Part shown: one piece after another, positions 45,377-57,329 of the stretch
Numbering within the stretch: the first letter of the stretch is position 1
How the letters are laid out: every line of letters starts with the position of its first letter
Assembly (NCBI GenBank): GCA_958450365.1
Contig: CAUEEP010000728.1
Location: 1,891,001 to 1,955,000 of the forward strand
Source: Mesorhabditis belari
Lineage: Eukaryota > Nematoda > Chromadorea > Rhabditida > Rhabditidae
DNA: 64,000 nt
Reading direction: 5' to 3'
Program-made: the position numbers and the translations under genes
The notes under the pieces: generated by a model
What the model was told of the DNA's origin: nothing
The model's input: the letters and a program-made list of their open reading frames with translations, nothing else
Database searches by the model: none

Positions 45377-45640
45377 CATCTTAAGCTCTTAAACATCTTA
45401 AACACCTTAACCATCTTAACAAACACACACTACCAACCAAACACAACCAAACCATAACCACTAACATCTTAAACACTTAACATCTTAACCACAAACTTAA
45501 CCCAACATCTTAAACCATCTTAACCATCTTAACTAACATCAACCACAACATCTTCCCTCATCTTAACCATCTTAACCATCTTAACCATCTTAAACATCTT
45601 AAACATCTTAACCATCTTAACCATCTTAAACATCTTAAAC
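45377..45640 (+). repeat. irregular CATCTTAA(A/C) tandem array
   Basis: About 20 units of CATCTTAAC, CATCTTAAA and ACCATCTTAA, with degenerate AC-rich stretches in the first half. An array in decay or early expansion. Confidence 0.85.
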
Positions 45641-46627
45641 ATCATTTTATATAATAAAGCAAATCGTAGATCAATAGGTGAGCATATTTCTTTAAATAGA
45701 ACTACAAAAACAAGTGATTAAGACTAATTCACAAAGTTACAAAGTTACAAAGTTACAAAGTTAATAACACTCAGTGCCATGGATCAAAGTCGATGTCATT
45801 TAACAAGAAGCCAAATCAAAACCTCACTTCTATCAAACCCAAGAACATTTTGTAAGTTTAAAATTTTTTTCTTATTTTCTTCGTAAAATTTTCTAAACTA
45901 TCTAGACTTTATCGCTTAAGATTATGAGGTAAAATTTAGACTTTGATTGAAAAGGTCAACCATTTTTAACTTCAACTTTAACAGTTTCACTGAGTGAATT
46001 TCGTAAAACATTTTGTAGAAAATTTAGGGTAAAACTCGAAAAGTCTCAAAAAGTGGGGATTGGCTTAAAGAAAAGGAGAAAAAGGGAAGCATTGAGAAGA
46101 GCTGGATAAATAAATGGATTCAATCGAATAGGAGCCACATAGGAGAGAAAAATTTCTTTTATATCTTTTTCAATAAACGGAAGTGAAAAAAAAAGAAAAC
46201 AATAGTTTTTATCGGAAAGAAATCACATTTTAAGCAAATCTTATAAGATAAGAACAAAAGAATGAGCTAAAAGGAAGTTTTTGTTTGAGTTAAATTGTCC
46301 CTCCGTCGACTTTTCGATCGATTTTTATCAAGTGTTAGCAAAGGAAACAAAATCTTTTACTTGTAAATACAATTTTCAATTTATTTTATGGTTAAAGTTG
46401 AATTTCAAAGAATAAGAATAGAATCTACTATTAAATTTTGAAATGTGTGGCTGACCCAGGCCATTGCCATTGCCTTTTTTTATGGCTCTTCAACGGATCC
46501 TATTGGATTTCGCTTCTTTAAGCTCCTTGAAAAAAGAGGCAGTTTTTGGGAGTGTGGCTTAGAAAAGGGTTTAAGAGGGAAAAAGAAGCAAACGGCCATG
46601 AAAATGTCCATCAAGAATGGGTGAAGG

Positions 46628-46883
46628 TCGAAGGGAATCCGAATGGAAACCGAATGGAATCCGAATGGAATCCGAAGGGAATCCGAATGGAATCCGAAGG
46701 GAATCCGAATGGAATCCGAATGGAATCCGCAGGGAATCCGAAGGGAATCCGAAGGGAAACCGAATGGAATCCCGAAGGGAATCCGAATGGAATCCGAAGG
46801 GAATCCGAATGGAATCCGAATGGAATCCGCAGGGAATCCGAAGGGAATCCGAAGGGAAACCGAATGGAAACCGAATGGAATCC
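46628..46883 (+). repeat. 10-nt tandem repeat (GAATCCGAAT/GGAATCCGAA), about 25 copies
   Basis: Units of GGAATCCGAA, TGGAATCCGA and GGGAAACCGA form a higher-order block of about 115 bp that is itself duplicated (46650-46760 and 46765-46880). All reading frames are open; none is a gene. Confidence 0.95.
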
Positions 46884-48374
46884 TTTGCCAAGGTAATAAG
46901 GTTTTTCAGAAATCACATTAATAACTGTAGATCTTGATTTGTTGCAAAAATATCTTGTAAGATAAGAGCAAAATCCAAAGAATCAGTTTGACCCAGGCCA
47001 CATTCAGGTCTGACTTTGGTGAATTTTAGAGTCTTTACTCTTGGCCTGCAGCAAAGTCAGAAGACAGAAGCTAGAGCCTTTTAGCCTGGCTTACTATTAG
47101 TCCATTCTAATACTATTCTCTTGCCTAAACCTGATGGTTTGTCAACTTGATCTTCCAGGAATTTGTAGGATCTAATTAGGGCGGATCAAAAACTAGAGAT
47201 CGAAAGGTGACAAGAATAGAAGATTTCAAACGAAGCAATTTGCATACGAAGCAAGACATGTGTTCGCCCCGTTCCGGTAGCCCAAATGTAGATACAAATT
47301 TCGAGATTGATATCAAAATATATAATAAAACCCCAGCTTTTACACCGAAATTTCAATAGAAAATCAATGCAATTAATTTTTTTTGCAAAATCAAAGCCGA
47401 ACCCAAAGCAACTTTGTGTACCCAATGTCTGGCGCCGAAAGTTTTAGGTCATATGGGTCATGTGCAATAACAGAATTTCAATAGGCATGCAAAAAAATGA
47501 CAAAAAAAATAGTGTTGATATTAAATTTGTCATGAATACAGGTCAAGTGACTCGGCGAGAAAAGAGAAAAATGAATGGGAAATGGAAAAATGAAAGCTTT
47601 CAACTGATCGAAGCCCGCGATCGGAAGCATTGAGAAAAAAATGAAAAAAAGAAAACGGCGATTTGAGGAAAATGAAAAGAGGAAAAAAAGCCAGATGTAG
47701 AATCGGAAAATTATCGGAAAAATTTTACTAGTTTTTGCAATTGGATTGTTTTTTGAAAAGTATTCAAAATGAGAATTTATTGAAATTAAAAATCAAAGCG
47801 AAAGGCGTTCAAAGATTAAAATTGTGAAAGATTAAAAATCAAAGTGAAAGGAGTCAGAAAATTGTTGACATTTAGTTTTTGAGGGTTTTTGATTTTGAGG
47901 TGTCAACAAAAAGGATTCAATATTTCAATATTTCATTCATCAATGTCAAATTTTTCTTTTAAAAGAGCTTTTGAGAGATAATTGATGAATCGATGAGAAA
48001 CCCATCATCAAACAGTTTCTATTAGCAGGAAAAAATTTGCTAATCTTATTCTACAAAATTTCCGTTAACAGTTTCCTTAGATACCGCTTCAGTACTACTT
48101 TTTGGATTAGAAATTTGACGGCGAAACGATTTGGAAAAAGCGGAATCAACAATTGATTGACTGGAATGCGAAAAGCATGAAAAAGCCGTTAGTCATATGA
48201 AAAGCTTCATATTTTTTATAGTATACAATTTTTCAAAGAAAAATAAAGCATACAATAATCAAAATAAAGCATACAATTTTTATTCAGCAGGTAAAAGCCA
48301 CAAAATTTTCTATTTGTTCTTCGTAAAAAGAAAAAAGGTAAGACGATGTGGAACAAAAAGATAGGGTAAAGGGA

Positions 48375-48690
48375 TGAATGAGAAAAGAGAAAGAGAGAAA
48401 GAGAAGAAAGAGAAAGAGAAAGAGAAGAGAAGAGAAAGAAAGAGAAGAAGAGAAGAGAGAAAGAGAAAGAGGAGAGAAAGAGAGAGAGAAGAAGAGAAAG
48501 AGAAAGAGAAGAAAGAGAAAGAGAAAGAGAAGGAGAGAAGAGAAGGAGAAGAAGAGAAAGAGAAGGAGGAAGAGAAGGAGGAAGAGAAAGAGAAAGAAGA
48601 GAAGAGAAGAGAAAGAGAAAGAGAGAAGGAGGAAGAGAAGGAGGAAGAGAAAGAGAAAGAGCAAGAGAAAGATCAAGAGCAAGATTTTGG
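48375..48690 (+). repeat. 316-bp purine-only tract (GAGAAAGAGAAAGAG)
   Basis: An almost unbroken run of A and G, mostly AAAGAG, GAAGAG and GGAGGAAGAG. Complete strand asymmetry makes intramolecular triplex (H-DNA) formation possible. The charged plus-strand and Phe/Leu/Ser minus-strand frames are artefacts. Confidence 0.95.
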
Positions 48691-49082
48691 GGAAAAGTGG
48701 GCAGTGGTTGCCTGGAGAAGAGGAGACTAGTCAAGGGGAGGGGATGGTCATTCAATTGGGTCTTTGGTGTTGAACACTTCAGGTAATAGGGGGAAAGTGG
48801 GATTGTTTAGGTAGTTAATCAATGATGAGACTTTATACAAACTTTATCAATACCTAAACCTTTTAGCATCATAATTCTTATGAAACAATAGAAAAATCAA
48901 GAGAACGTTTATGAAATAGACGGTGATCTTGTCTTTAACTTATTTAACTATTGATTTCATTTCAAACTGAAATCTAAGCTTTCCTAGAAATTTTATAAAC
49001 CAATTGGGCACTGAAAAGAAGTAAATCTTGGTAGAGTATTCAAATTTTTTAAATCTAATTTGATCGGATCGGATCGGCTCAC

Positions 49083-49361
49083 CGGGAAATATTAGGGAAA
49101 TAGATCAGTCTGATCTACTAGCCTAACCTGGAATAATATACCGTATTTTCTCTAATGGTAGTGTACCCAAAGCTTCGTCTAAATTGCTCGAAATCTCGAG
49201 AACCGCTTATCAGAACCTATCGATGTGGGGTCGGAAAATATAGCTGACAATGAGATCTAGTGGGAGATTAGAGTGTTGAGCATCTGTGAGAACTTGGAAA
49301 CTGTAAAATAGTCATCAACTCGGCTCGCCGCGGTGCACTACTATTAGAGAAAATACGGTAG
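49083..49361. mobile_element. family B element (inverted) with shared extra flank
   Basis: Contains both family ends (TACCGTATTTTCTCTAATGG at 49140, TATTAGAGAAAATACGGTA at 49343) and the core. To its left, 49083-49139 is the reverse complement of 14617-14680 (TAGATCAGTCTGATCTACTA), so the copy and its flank were duplicated as one block. Confidence 0.8.
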
Positions 49362-50261
49362 ATATTTCTGTAAGACAAAGACAATAACACCTGATGACAG
49401 TTGAATTTTAAAGGCTTTATAGTGTAAAGCTTTAAAATTGAGCATACAATAGTCTAGTTTAATCTCAACCAATCCAGGAAATGAAAGACAATTTTTGAGT
49501 TCTCAAGTAATCTCTAAAACTTGGGTTAAGGTGATAGGTCAATAGAAGTTTACCAAGAAGAGAAAGCAAAAGGTGTCATTAGTCTTGAAGTATTTGAATT
49601 GGCACATGATTTCTTTTTGAATTTGAATCGAGAAAGAAGAAAAAAGCAAAAAAGAAATGAGAGTAAATGTGAAAGGTAAACATTGACTCTTTTCTCTAAA
49701 TCATCCCATCATTTGCCCATACTCTTACACCCTCTTGTAGTCAGTGCTGAGAAATGGCGTCGAGTTTATGACCGATTCAGAAAAGTCTATAGAATTTGGA
49801 AAGAGTTTTCGAGTTTTCTCGAAATGTACTTTTGAAAGAAATTCTTTTAAATGTTGATGCTTAAAAGAGAAAACGAGGTTAACAGTTAACGGCTGGAGGC
49901 CAATTTTTTGACCAACTTGCAACCCAATTTTATAAGTTTATATTAATAACTTTTGATGAAACAAATAGTTTCTGAAAGCTCACGTTTTACGCTATCTAAA
50001 TCTTATTAAAACTTTTTGATCTGACAAGTTTAAGGTGCTAAAAAATGAGTTGCAAGTTGGTCAGAAAATTGGCCTCCGCCGATAATCGCTACCCCCCACC
50101 GTTAACTGTATAGATCTAAAACGAGAAAACCGTAGCTTGTTAAAAGCCATTGAGATTCAAGTTTTAAGATTTAAAACTAGAAAACTGTACAATTTATCAG
50201 CAACAAATAATCAGATAATTACATTTGATTTGATAATAATAATACAAAGCGAATGGTGATT
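49362..50261. other. gene-free interval with family K copy 2
   Basis: No supported exon. 49872-50112 matches 27683-27917 (GGCCAATTTTTTGACCAACT ... GAGTTGCAAGTTGGTCAGAA) in the same orientation, with an imperfect CCCCCCACCGTTAAC right end. Confidence 0.6.
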
Positions 50262-50690
50262 AATAATAATACTTTATTCAAACGATAAAGTGAAAGAAAT
50301 CATAGAGAAATGCACAGTGATACTTAATCATACAATACATACTGAAATCAATAAGCCAATTACTTACGGCAAAGAGCCACTAGATCTAAAGCATCGATAC
50401 GTTTCTTGAATATGAAAAGCGACTGAATTTCTCGTATGTCGTTTGGGAGCAAGTTCCATAATCTAGCGGCTCTAACGGGAAATGAATTTGATAAAGAGGC
50501 ATTGGAAGCAAAGGGAATTTGCAAAAGGAATGAGCCACTTCTGGGCCCTGACCGCGGTTTAAATTTGAAAAAGTCTATAAACAAAGGGCTAATCTGTTTA
50601 CAACGGAGGATTTTGAAATTGAACGAATTAAAAACTGAGATAGTCAATGGCTTTGTTAGATTAAAGAACAAAAATGCAAAAAATTAAATA
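50262..50690 (-). pseudogene. 5'-truncated LINE, reverse-transcriptase C-terminus
   Basis: Minus-strand frame 50671-50360 includes FPVRAARLWNLLPNDIREI then FIFKKRIDALDL, the conserved end of CR1/jockey-like non-LTR reverse transcriptases, and stops at CRK-TAA. About 100 nt of 3' UTR follow, with AATAAAG and an ATT microsatellite tail. It covers only the last 100 residues. The frame is uninterrupted, so insertion was recent relative to the copy at 42606-42862. Confidence 0.85.
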
Positions 50691-51237
50691 TAGAAAAGGT
50701 AACAATAGAAAGGATTATAGTGGAGAAGGCTTCACAGTGCAAGAAAAAGCGAAGAGAAGTGAGAGAGATGCGTGAGCCTTCACCTTCTCTTTCCTTTTAC
50801 CCTTTTCTTTCCATTCACACGACAATCACCTCTTTCTTCTTACCGATTGCCTTTTTTTGCAGGTTCTATTAACAATTCTATTGTTAAATGTTAAACTTTA
50901 GTACAAAAAAAAAAAAAAACTAATTAACAGTGTGTTTTTTTGTAAAAATTTCACTATGACAAAATATTTGTTTGCGAAATTCTCTTTTATGCAAAGCCGA
51001 TCTCTTTCTCGAATTGAATGAGTGTTCTATTTGTTACGATTGCATAATATAAAACATTATTATTTGGAAAACTCTTTCTAAACTTCAATAATCATGTCAT
51101 GCACGTATTTCTGTTGATACAAAGAACTGCTGGAAAAAAGGGAGCTATTTGGGAATGACTGAACTTTGGATTTATTCCCGCTTTGGTATGGCGATTAAAT
51201 AGAGCTTGATAGAGGAATAAATCTTGGTTTCACCTAA

Positions 51238-51350
51238 GCTCGGGTCATGATGTCGCGGGAGATTTCCTTCCAGAAAATCAGCGGGAAATTTCCCCGAGGA
51301 AAACGTTTTCCCCAACTGTTTCTCGCTATATTATGACCCGGGCTTTAGTT
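51238..51350. mobile_element. 113-bp inverted-repeat element
   Basis: AAGCTCGGGTCATGATGTCG faces TATATTATGACCCGGGCTTTA, with internal GGGAGATTTCC / GGAAATTTCCCCGAGG. Confidence 0.65.
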
Positions 51351-51667
51351 TAACCTTTTGAAAGTGATGAGATAAAGTTTGCAAGCCAAAATTTGCTCTC
51401 CTTTCACTAATTAGATGCTCTCTTTGTGCATTTTCTAAGACTTGATTCTTTTCAAAATCTAGACCAAATCAGAAAACGAACCTTCTCCTCTTAAACTTCT
51501 CGAATCCTTTTCATTCACAAAAATCTCTATGGAGTTTTCTCATCATTGATTCCAGAGAAAAAAAAAGAGCAAAAAAATAATAGTGTTTCTTTTTCTCTTC
51601 GTTTCTTGGGAAAAATTTATTAGAAAAAGAACGGAATGGTTGAAAGAACGAAATGTGAACATCAAAC

Positions 51668-52075
51668 GGGGGTGGGACAAATGCCACCTTTTTTTTTGCG
51701 CACCTGGACATTTGCGCACCTTTTTTTTGCTGGAAAAGGCCTTAGGCAAGGCCGTAGAGCTTCGAAAATACTTCCATAGAAGGGAATCGTATGCGTAGAT
51801 TCCGAATTTCGACAAATCAGACCTCGCTGACACGTCAAATTTGGGCTAAAAGGCAAAAACTGCGGAAAAGCGTTAAGTTGCGTAGTTTTTGCCTTTTAGC
51901 CCAAATTTGACGTGTCAACGAGGTGTGATTTGTCGAAATTCGGAATCTACGCATACGATTCCCTTCTATAAAAACATTTTTGAAGCTCTACGACCTTTCC
52001 TAAGGCCTTTTCCAGCAAAAAAAAGGTGCGCAAATGTCCAGGTGCGCAAAAAAAGGTCACATTTGTCCCACCCCC
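51668..52075. mobile_element. foldback element, family F, copy 3
   Basis: Same ends (GGGGGTGGGACAAATGC / TTTGTCCCACCCCC) and arms as the copies in the globin introns, but the central loop is in the opposite orientation (TGCGGAAAAGCGTTAAGTTG). Confidence 0.9.
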
Positions 52076-52939
52076 GTATATGAGTGTTATATATCATTCG
52101 AAAGCTGAAGATCTCCTCTACATATTGGAGTAAACATCTACATTTTGGAATAAACGAAATGTGAACATCAAACAGAAGAACAAAAGAATATTTGGAGAGA
52201 ATGGAAGAAAGACAAAAAGATTATAAAGAAATTTTGAAAGTCTAAGTGATTTGTGCTTAAAATTTTCAATATTCTATTATGTATAAGCCTTTATAAGCCC
52301 CAAAAAACTAGAGTTCAGTGATTAAATGAAGAGCCAATGAAGTCAGAAATTCCTCAAATTGTCATCAAAATTTCACAAGCGATTTGCAATTTTTAAGAAG
52401 AAATTATGATTTCTTGGCTGGCTGAGAAAAGAAAAAAAACCCCTGGTTTTCAATAAATTTTTTTACGATTTTCCGTTTGCGAATTGTCTCAAAAAAAAAT
52501 GAGATTTTTACAGTCGATCAACACCAAAATTATTCCAAGCAAAATATATCAGTTTTTGCGGAAGAAAATCATGAAAAATGATAAGTGCTCATAAAGAGGA
52601 AATGAAAAAATGAAAACACGTGGGTTTTTGCATAGAAAAATCGATGAATGATTTGTGAAGGGAAAAGGAGAAGCTAGGAATGTTCGAGAAGCTAGAGATT
52701 AGAAATTTTGATGCTTGCAATGCTTGCAAAAGATGAGAGCTTAGATTAAATAAAAAGAAAACAGACAAACAAACAGATATTCACGGTTAATGTCTCGAGA
52801 GGTACTGTAAAAGTTATCTGAAAGTATTGCAAGAACAAAGAACGCTGATTTAACGCTGATCTAACGCTGATCTGTAATCTCCAATCTGTAATCTGTAATC
52901 TGTAATCGTACAAACGAACCTCGAAAAACTAGCGAAAAT

Positions 52940-52967
52940 GGCAGAGTCGCCGAGCGGTTAGTGTGTC
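52940..52967 (+). pseudogene. 5' fragment of a Ser/Leu-type tRNA
   Basis: GGCAGAGTCGCCGAGCGGTT continues AGTGTGTC. This is the acceptor strand and D arm of a class II tRNA, but no anticodon or T arm follows. Confidence 0.5.
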
Positions 52968-53308
52968 TCAAATTTAAAGCATGGTAAAAAAAAATTAACG
53001 AAAAACGTTTCCAATCAAAATCAACTTTTCTGTCATAGGAAATCATGGTAATTTCAATTTTATAAACAACCAAAAGAGAATGAATGACTGGGGTTGTCGG
53101 GTTAAACAGAAAATGTCGAGTTGCTATAATTTTGATCAACCCTGTATGCTGGAATATAAAGCAACAGCAAGCGCACTTGCAAAGTTCGCTAACTTTTACT
53201 TAGCTAGATCAAATTTGTTAGAACTTTGTGAGTTCGGTTTACAATGAAACCAAGTTAGTTCTGTAATAGCAGAACCAGCAGGCAAGGCTAGAGAAGACTC
53301 AGAAGCTA
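52968..53308. other. gene-free interval
   Basis: Nothing coding. ATTTTGATCAACCCTGTAT at 53133 looks like a transposon terminus, but no partner was found. Confidence 0.4.
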
Positions 53309-53717
53309 CACTACTGGACAATGAAATATCATACAGTGGAACCTCTCTATAACGTAACTCACGGGACGGCTATAGCTTACGTTATATAGAGGTTTACGTT
53401 ATATAGAGTGCCGTTTTATATAGCTTAACGTCGGCCGGGACCGGTCACGCCTTACGTTATAGAGAGGTTTACGTTATATCGAGGTTCGTTATAGAGAGGT
53501 TCGACTGTATTTGAAAAACGATCGTCACTTTCGCGCGTCTGTAACTCCCTTGACTTTACCGTATTTCTAAATATTAATATTACCATTGTGTAGCCCTTGA
53601 AAAGAGCTTTCAGAAAATGTATAACACTAATAGTTTAAACTCAAAGACAAGGGAGTTACAGACGCGCGAAAGTGACGATCGTTTTTCACATATGATATTT
53701 CATTGTCCAGTACTGTA
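53309..53717. mobile_element. foldback element, family D, copy 2, interrupted
   Basis: ACTACTGGACAATGAAATATCA at the left and TGATATTTCATTGTCCAGTA at the right enclose the same GATCGTCACTTTCGCGCG arms as copy 1. The left arm is split at ATATCATA|TTTGAAAAA by the element at 53334-53507. Confidence 0.92.
53334..53507. mobile_element. 174-bp MITE nested in a family D element
   Basis: Ends are CAGTGGAACCTCTCTATAAC and GTTATAGAGAGGTTCGACTG, inverted with few mismatches, flanked by TA on both sides. Internal ACGTTATATAGAGGTTTACG repeats. The CAGT-GAACCTC terminus and TA duplication fit the pogo/Tigger or Tc1/mariner groups. Confidence 0.92.
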
Positions 53718-55395
53718 GATTAGTGACTTAACTTCTGGACTTGACTTTGGAAAACCCATCCTTTTCTTGTGAGAAAACCCATCCTTTCTTGTTAAACATT
53801 AGTCCTTTCCACTAATTTCTTTAAAAGTCATTTAAAATGAAATAAGGTGGCTAAGTAGAAAGCTTTTTATTATTCAATAAGGAAAGCGAACAAAAATCCC
53901 TCAGCTACAGTAGGGTGAGTTGATTTGAAAAAAAAAACGTGGAAGTATAAGTGGAGTGAAAAGAAAATAGGTACAGACCATAAAGTTCTGGCTCAAGAAA
54001 AAAGTGAGTGAAGAGGTGATTTGTGTGATCTTTTCCTTCTCCCACCCTTTTCCCTTCATCGAATCTTTTGGGTCCATCGGCAAACCACCAAAAAAATTTC
54101 TCTATTTGTCGAAAAATCTTTTCCCTTCTTCAGAAGAAAACCCCTAACGGTTTTTGTCGCCGATCAGCGAAGGTGGATTGAGGAATTGATGTGATTTTTG
54201 ATGAAAGAGAAACTCTACAAAAACGAGATCGAGCTCTGAACAAAAGAGCAAAAACAAAGCTCTCCAAGATAGCAAGATAGACTAATAAGTTACCGAATTT
54301 CTCAAAAAGTTTAGAGCAATCAAATCCGAATGCTTGGTAGACTTAATAAAGTGAATAGCTTCAATCGATTGGCCGAAAACCCCGAAAACCCCCGGTTACA
54401 ACTACAACAAATTTACAGTAGAATATCTTCTTTTTATCATCTACAAAGCAAAAGAAGAATCACTGTAATGACTGGCGAGATGTTCTTTGTGCGGCCGCGT
54501 AATGGCTCGCCGTCTAGCACACGTCCCTGATAGACTTCACTATATATTCCCTTCCATCATGCAATTTTTACCCCTCTAACTCGGCTTAAAACGCTTTTTC
54601 CCAGGCTCTCGTTGTGTTTTACGGAATTTACGCATAAAACTCTCCCGAGAAAAAGTGGTAAGAAGTAGTTTAAAAAAGTGCCACCCAACCGACGTAGTAC
54701 CAATGTTAATAGTTAAAAGTAAACATTTTTATAAGAAGTAGTTTAAAAAAAGACTTTTATTTGAAATGGAGAGGAATTACCTCTTAAAAAGCAAAAAAAA
54801 AAGTTTAACTGCAGACTCGAAGCTGAGAGGGTTTACTTCGTATTCTAGTCGACTACCACTCGCCCACCACCGCTCTTTAATTTCTTTGGGAAATCTGCTG
54901 ATAAACTCGAGGGATGATCTTTAGAGTTCCATCTAAAACTTTACATGCTTATAACTTTTGAGAGAGTGCCGTTTAGCAAAAACGGAAAGCAGATTCGGAT
55001 TCAGCGTGAAATTCAGCGTCTATGGCTCATTTCATTTGACCAGCCTATCCAGTTGACCATCGCTTTTCAATAATCAACAAAACGGACACAAAACGGAATG
55101 GTGTTCAAAACTCTGGTCACTTTTTTAGAAATGAATAACAAGTTTGTGTTTAGCAAAAAGGCGTTAAACTCGAATTTTTCCGTGTCTTTTTGCACTTCCA
55201 ATAGAAAAATGGAAAGGAAAAAGCAACGTTAGAGTTCTTGGGTAAATAAACACTCGGTCCGGGTGATTTCCGAGTGAATTTTCACGGGTTTTCATTGAAA
55301 TTAAATGGGAAAATAAACAGAAATGCAGGTTTTTTTGCATTTAATCGACTTTTATATTCTTTAAAGAGTCTCAAAATTAAATGATTGAATCAGAT
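53718..55395. other. gene-free interval
   Basis: 54330-54530 is open on the plus strand and partly on the minus (ISPVITVILLLLC), with acceptor-like sites, but no consistent spliced model could be built. No other structure. Confidence 0.4.
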
Positions 55396-56328
55396 TAGCC
55401 ATATTGGAACCATATTGGAACCATATTGGAACCCTATTGGAACCTTATCTGAACCATATTGGAACCCTATTGCAACCGTATCTGAACCCTATTGGAACCA
55501 TATTGGAACCTTATCTGAACCCTATTGGAACCATATTGGAACCATATTGGAACCCTATTGGAACCTTATCTGAACCATATTGGAACCTTATCTGAACCAT
55601 ATTGGAACCTTATCTGAACCATATTGGAACCTTATCTGAACCATATTGGAACCATATTGGAACCCTATTGGAACCTTATCTGAACCATATTGGAACCATA
55701 TTGGAGCCATATTGGAACCCTATTGCAACCGTATCTGAACCCTATTGGAACCATATTGGAACCATATTGGAACCCTATTGGAACCTTATCTGAACCATAT
55801 TGGAACCTTATCTGAACCATATTGGAACCATATTGGAGCCATATTGGAACCCTATTGCAACCGTATCTGAACCCTATTGGAACCATATTGGAACCATATT
55901 GGAACCCTATTGGAACCTTATCTGAACCATATTGGAACCTTATCTGAACCATATTGGAACCATATTGGAGCCATATTGGAACCCTATTGCAACCGTATCT
56001 GAACCCTATTGGAACCATATTGGAACCATATTGGAACCTTATCTGAACCATATTGGAACCTTATCTGAACCATATTGGAACCTTATCTGAACCATATTGG
56101 AACCATATTGGAGCCATATTGGAACCCTATTGCAACCGTATCTGAACCCTATTGGAACCATATTGGAACCATATTGGAACCCTATTGGAACCTTATCTGA
56201 ACCATATTGGAACCTTATCTGAACCATATTGGAACCTTATCTGAACCATATTGGAACCATATTGGAACCCTATTGGAACCTTATCTGAACCATATTGGAA
56301 CCCTATTGGAACCATATTGGAACCATAT
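55396..56328 (+). repeat. 11-nt satellite array (AACCATATTGG), about 85 copies
   Basis: 930 bp of AACCATATTGG, AACCCTATTGG, AACCTTATCTG and AACCGTATCTG. The variants are ordered in a higher-order block of about 130 bp beginning near GGAGCCATATTGGAACCCTA, repeated four or five times. Flanked by duplicated TTTATATTCTTTAAAGAGTC. Reading frames are artefacts. Confidence 0.97.
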
Positions 56329-56969
56329 TATATTCTTTAAAGACTTTTATATTCTTTAAAGAGTCTCAAGATTAAATGATTGAATCAGAGGTCAATCAGA
56401 ATCAGTTCAGTTCAGCTTTTAGTCATGCGAAACACCTAAATAGAAATGGAATAAGAGATTTTCGACATTTCGACATTTCGACAAAAGTTTACACGTTTTC
56501 TCATCAGATTATTTTGGGAAAATGTTTGATGGATGAATAAAATAGTTAATTGAGATGAATAATTCGTTTTTAAAAATTTTTTCAATCAAATAGAAATTGA
56601 GAATTTCGGCAAAGTTTATCAACAAAATTTTGAAACAATAATCATCACTAAAACGTTTTTTTCTGAAACTTAAAATGAAGAATATCTTTTATTCAATGGG
56701 AATTATGTTTTATTTCTTTGAAAATGAAAACCCGTTCGATCGGATGGCTGAATCGAACAAGGGGAATGGATTCGAAGAAAAAGGGAATTACGAGTCTTTT
56801 TCCCCATTCATTCAACACTTTCGCATTTCAATCAAGCACTGCCAGTATTGATAAGAGACAAAACCACAACTCCTTTCTTGTCTTGTTGTCCTTTCTTGTC
56901 TTTTTTTGGGGATTGGCAAACATTTCATACAAGAACCAAGTCAAGAAATGAATTTGAAACAAAAAAATT

Positions 56970-57041
56970 GGCACCAAGGGGAATTGAAGCCTCGATCTTC
57001 TACTTGCCAGGCAGATGCTCTAGCACTGAGCTATCAGCGCC
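56970..57041 (-). tRNA. tRNA-like, Ala(GGC) by anticodon, probably a pseudogene
   Basis: The minus strand gives a 72-nt cloverleaf. Acceptor GGCGCTG/TGGTGCC pairs with wobbles. D arm GCTC/GAGC is perfect with box A-like TAGCTCAGTGCTAGAGC. The anticodon arm TCTGC-CTGGCAA-GTAGA is good and reads GGC. The T arm (GAGGC-TTCAATT-CCCCT) has two mismatches and lacks the usual G53-C61 pair. Nematode Ala tRNAs normally carry AGC, so GGC plus the weak T stem suggests a decayed or tRNA-derived copy. Confidence 0.5.
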
Positions 57042-57329
57042 TTGTTTTGCCAAGAAAAAAATAGGAAAGACAAGGAAGAAAGTAAGCCAATTGGAGATGG
57101 CTTAATACTCAATTTTAGCAGAATTGAAGATTGAATTGAATTCAATCTTCACAATCTTCACATTTATTTCTAGACATTTCTAGATCCTAAATCATTTCTA
57201 AACATTCTTCCTTTAAATCAAAGTCAAAAATAAATCAATCTTGATGTCATAAACATTTTCTAAAAGAGATTCTAAGCTAGATTCCGATAGAAAAGATGGA
57301 AAAATGAAACTCAGCAATTACTAGGTCAA

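Larger units (their letters stand above)
43563..48370. other. gene-free interval with several minisatellites
   Basis: No supported gene. Features: a (TA)n hairpin CCCATATATATATATATGGG-like at 43905-43926, ACTAGA-rich repeats 44570-44710, a CA run 45139-45162, and the arrays listed separately. Open frames at 44071-44361 and 47186-47425 show no family motif. Confidence 0.5.

Noticed and set aside
46546..46937. Repetitive frames over the GGAATCCGAA array
   Set aside because: Open in five frames because the 10-nt unit has no stop codons.
48216..48773. 179-residue Leu/Ser/Phe-rich frame (minus) and 118-131 residue Lys/Glu/Arg frames (plus)
   Set aside because: Products of the purine tract; not a membrane protein or nuclear coiled coil.
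55385..56227. Several 62-128 residue frames over AACCATATTGG repeats
   Set aside because: Satellite artefact, open in several phases on both strands.
55396..56328. Possible CRISPR array
   Set aside because: Units are 11 nt head-to-tail with no spacers, in a eukaryotic genome.
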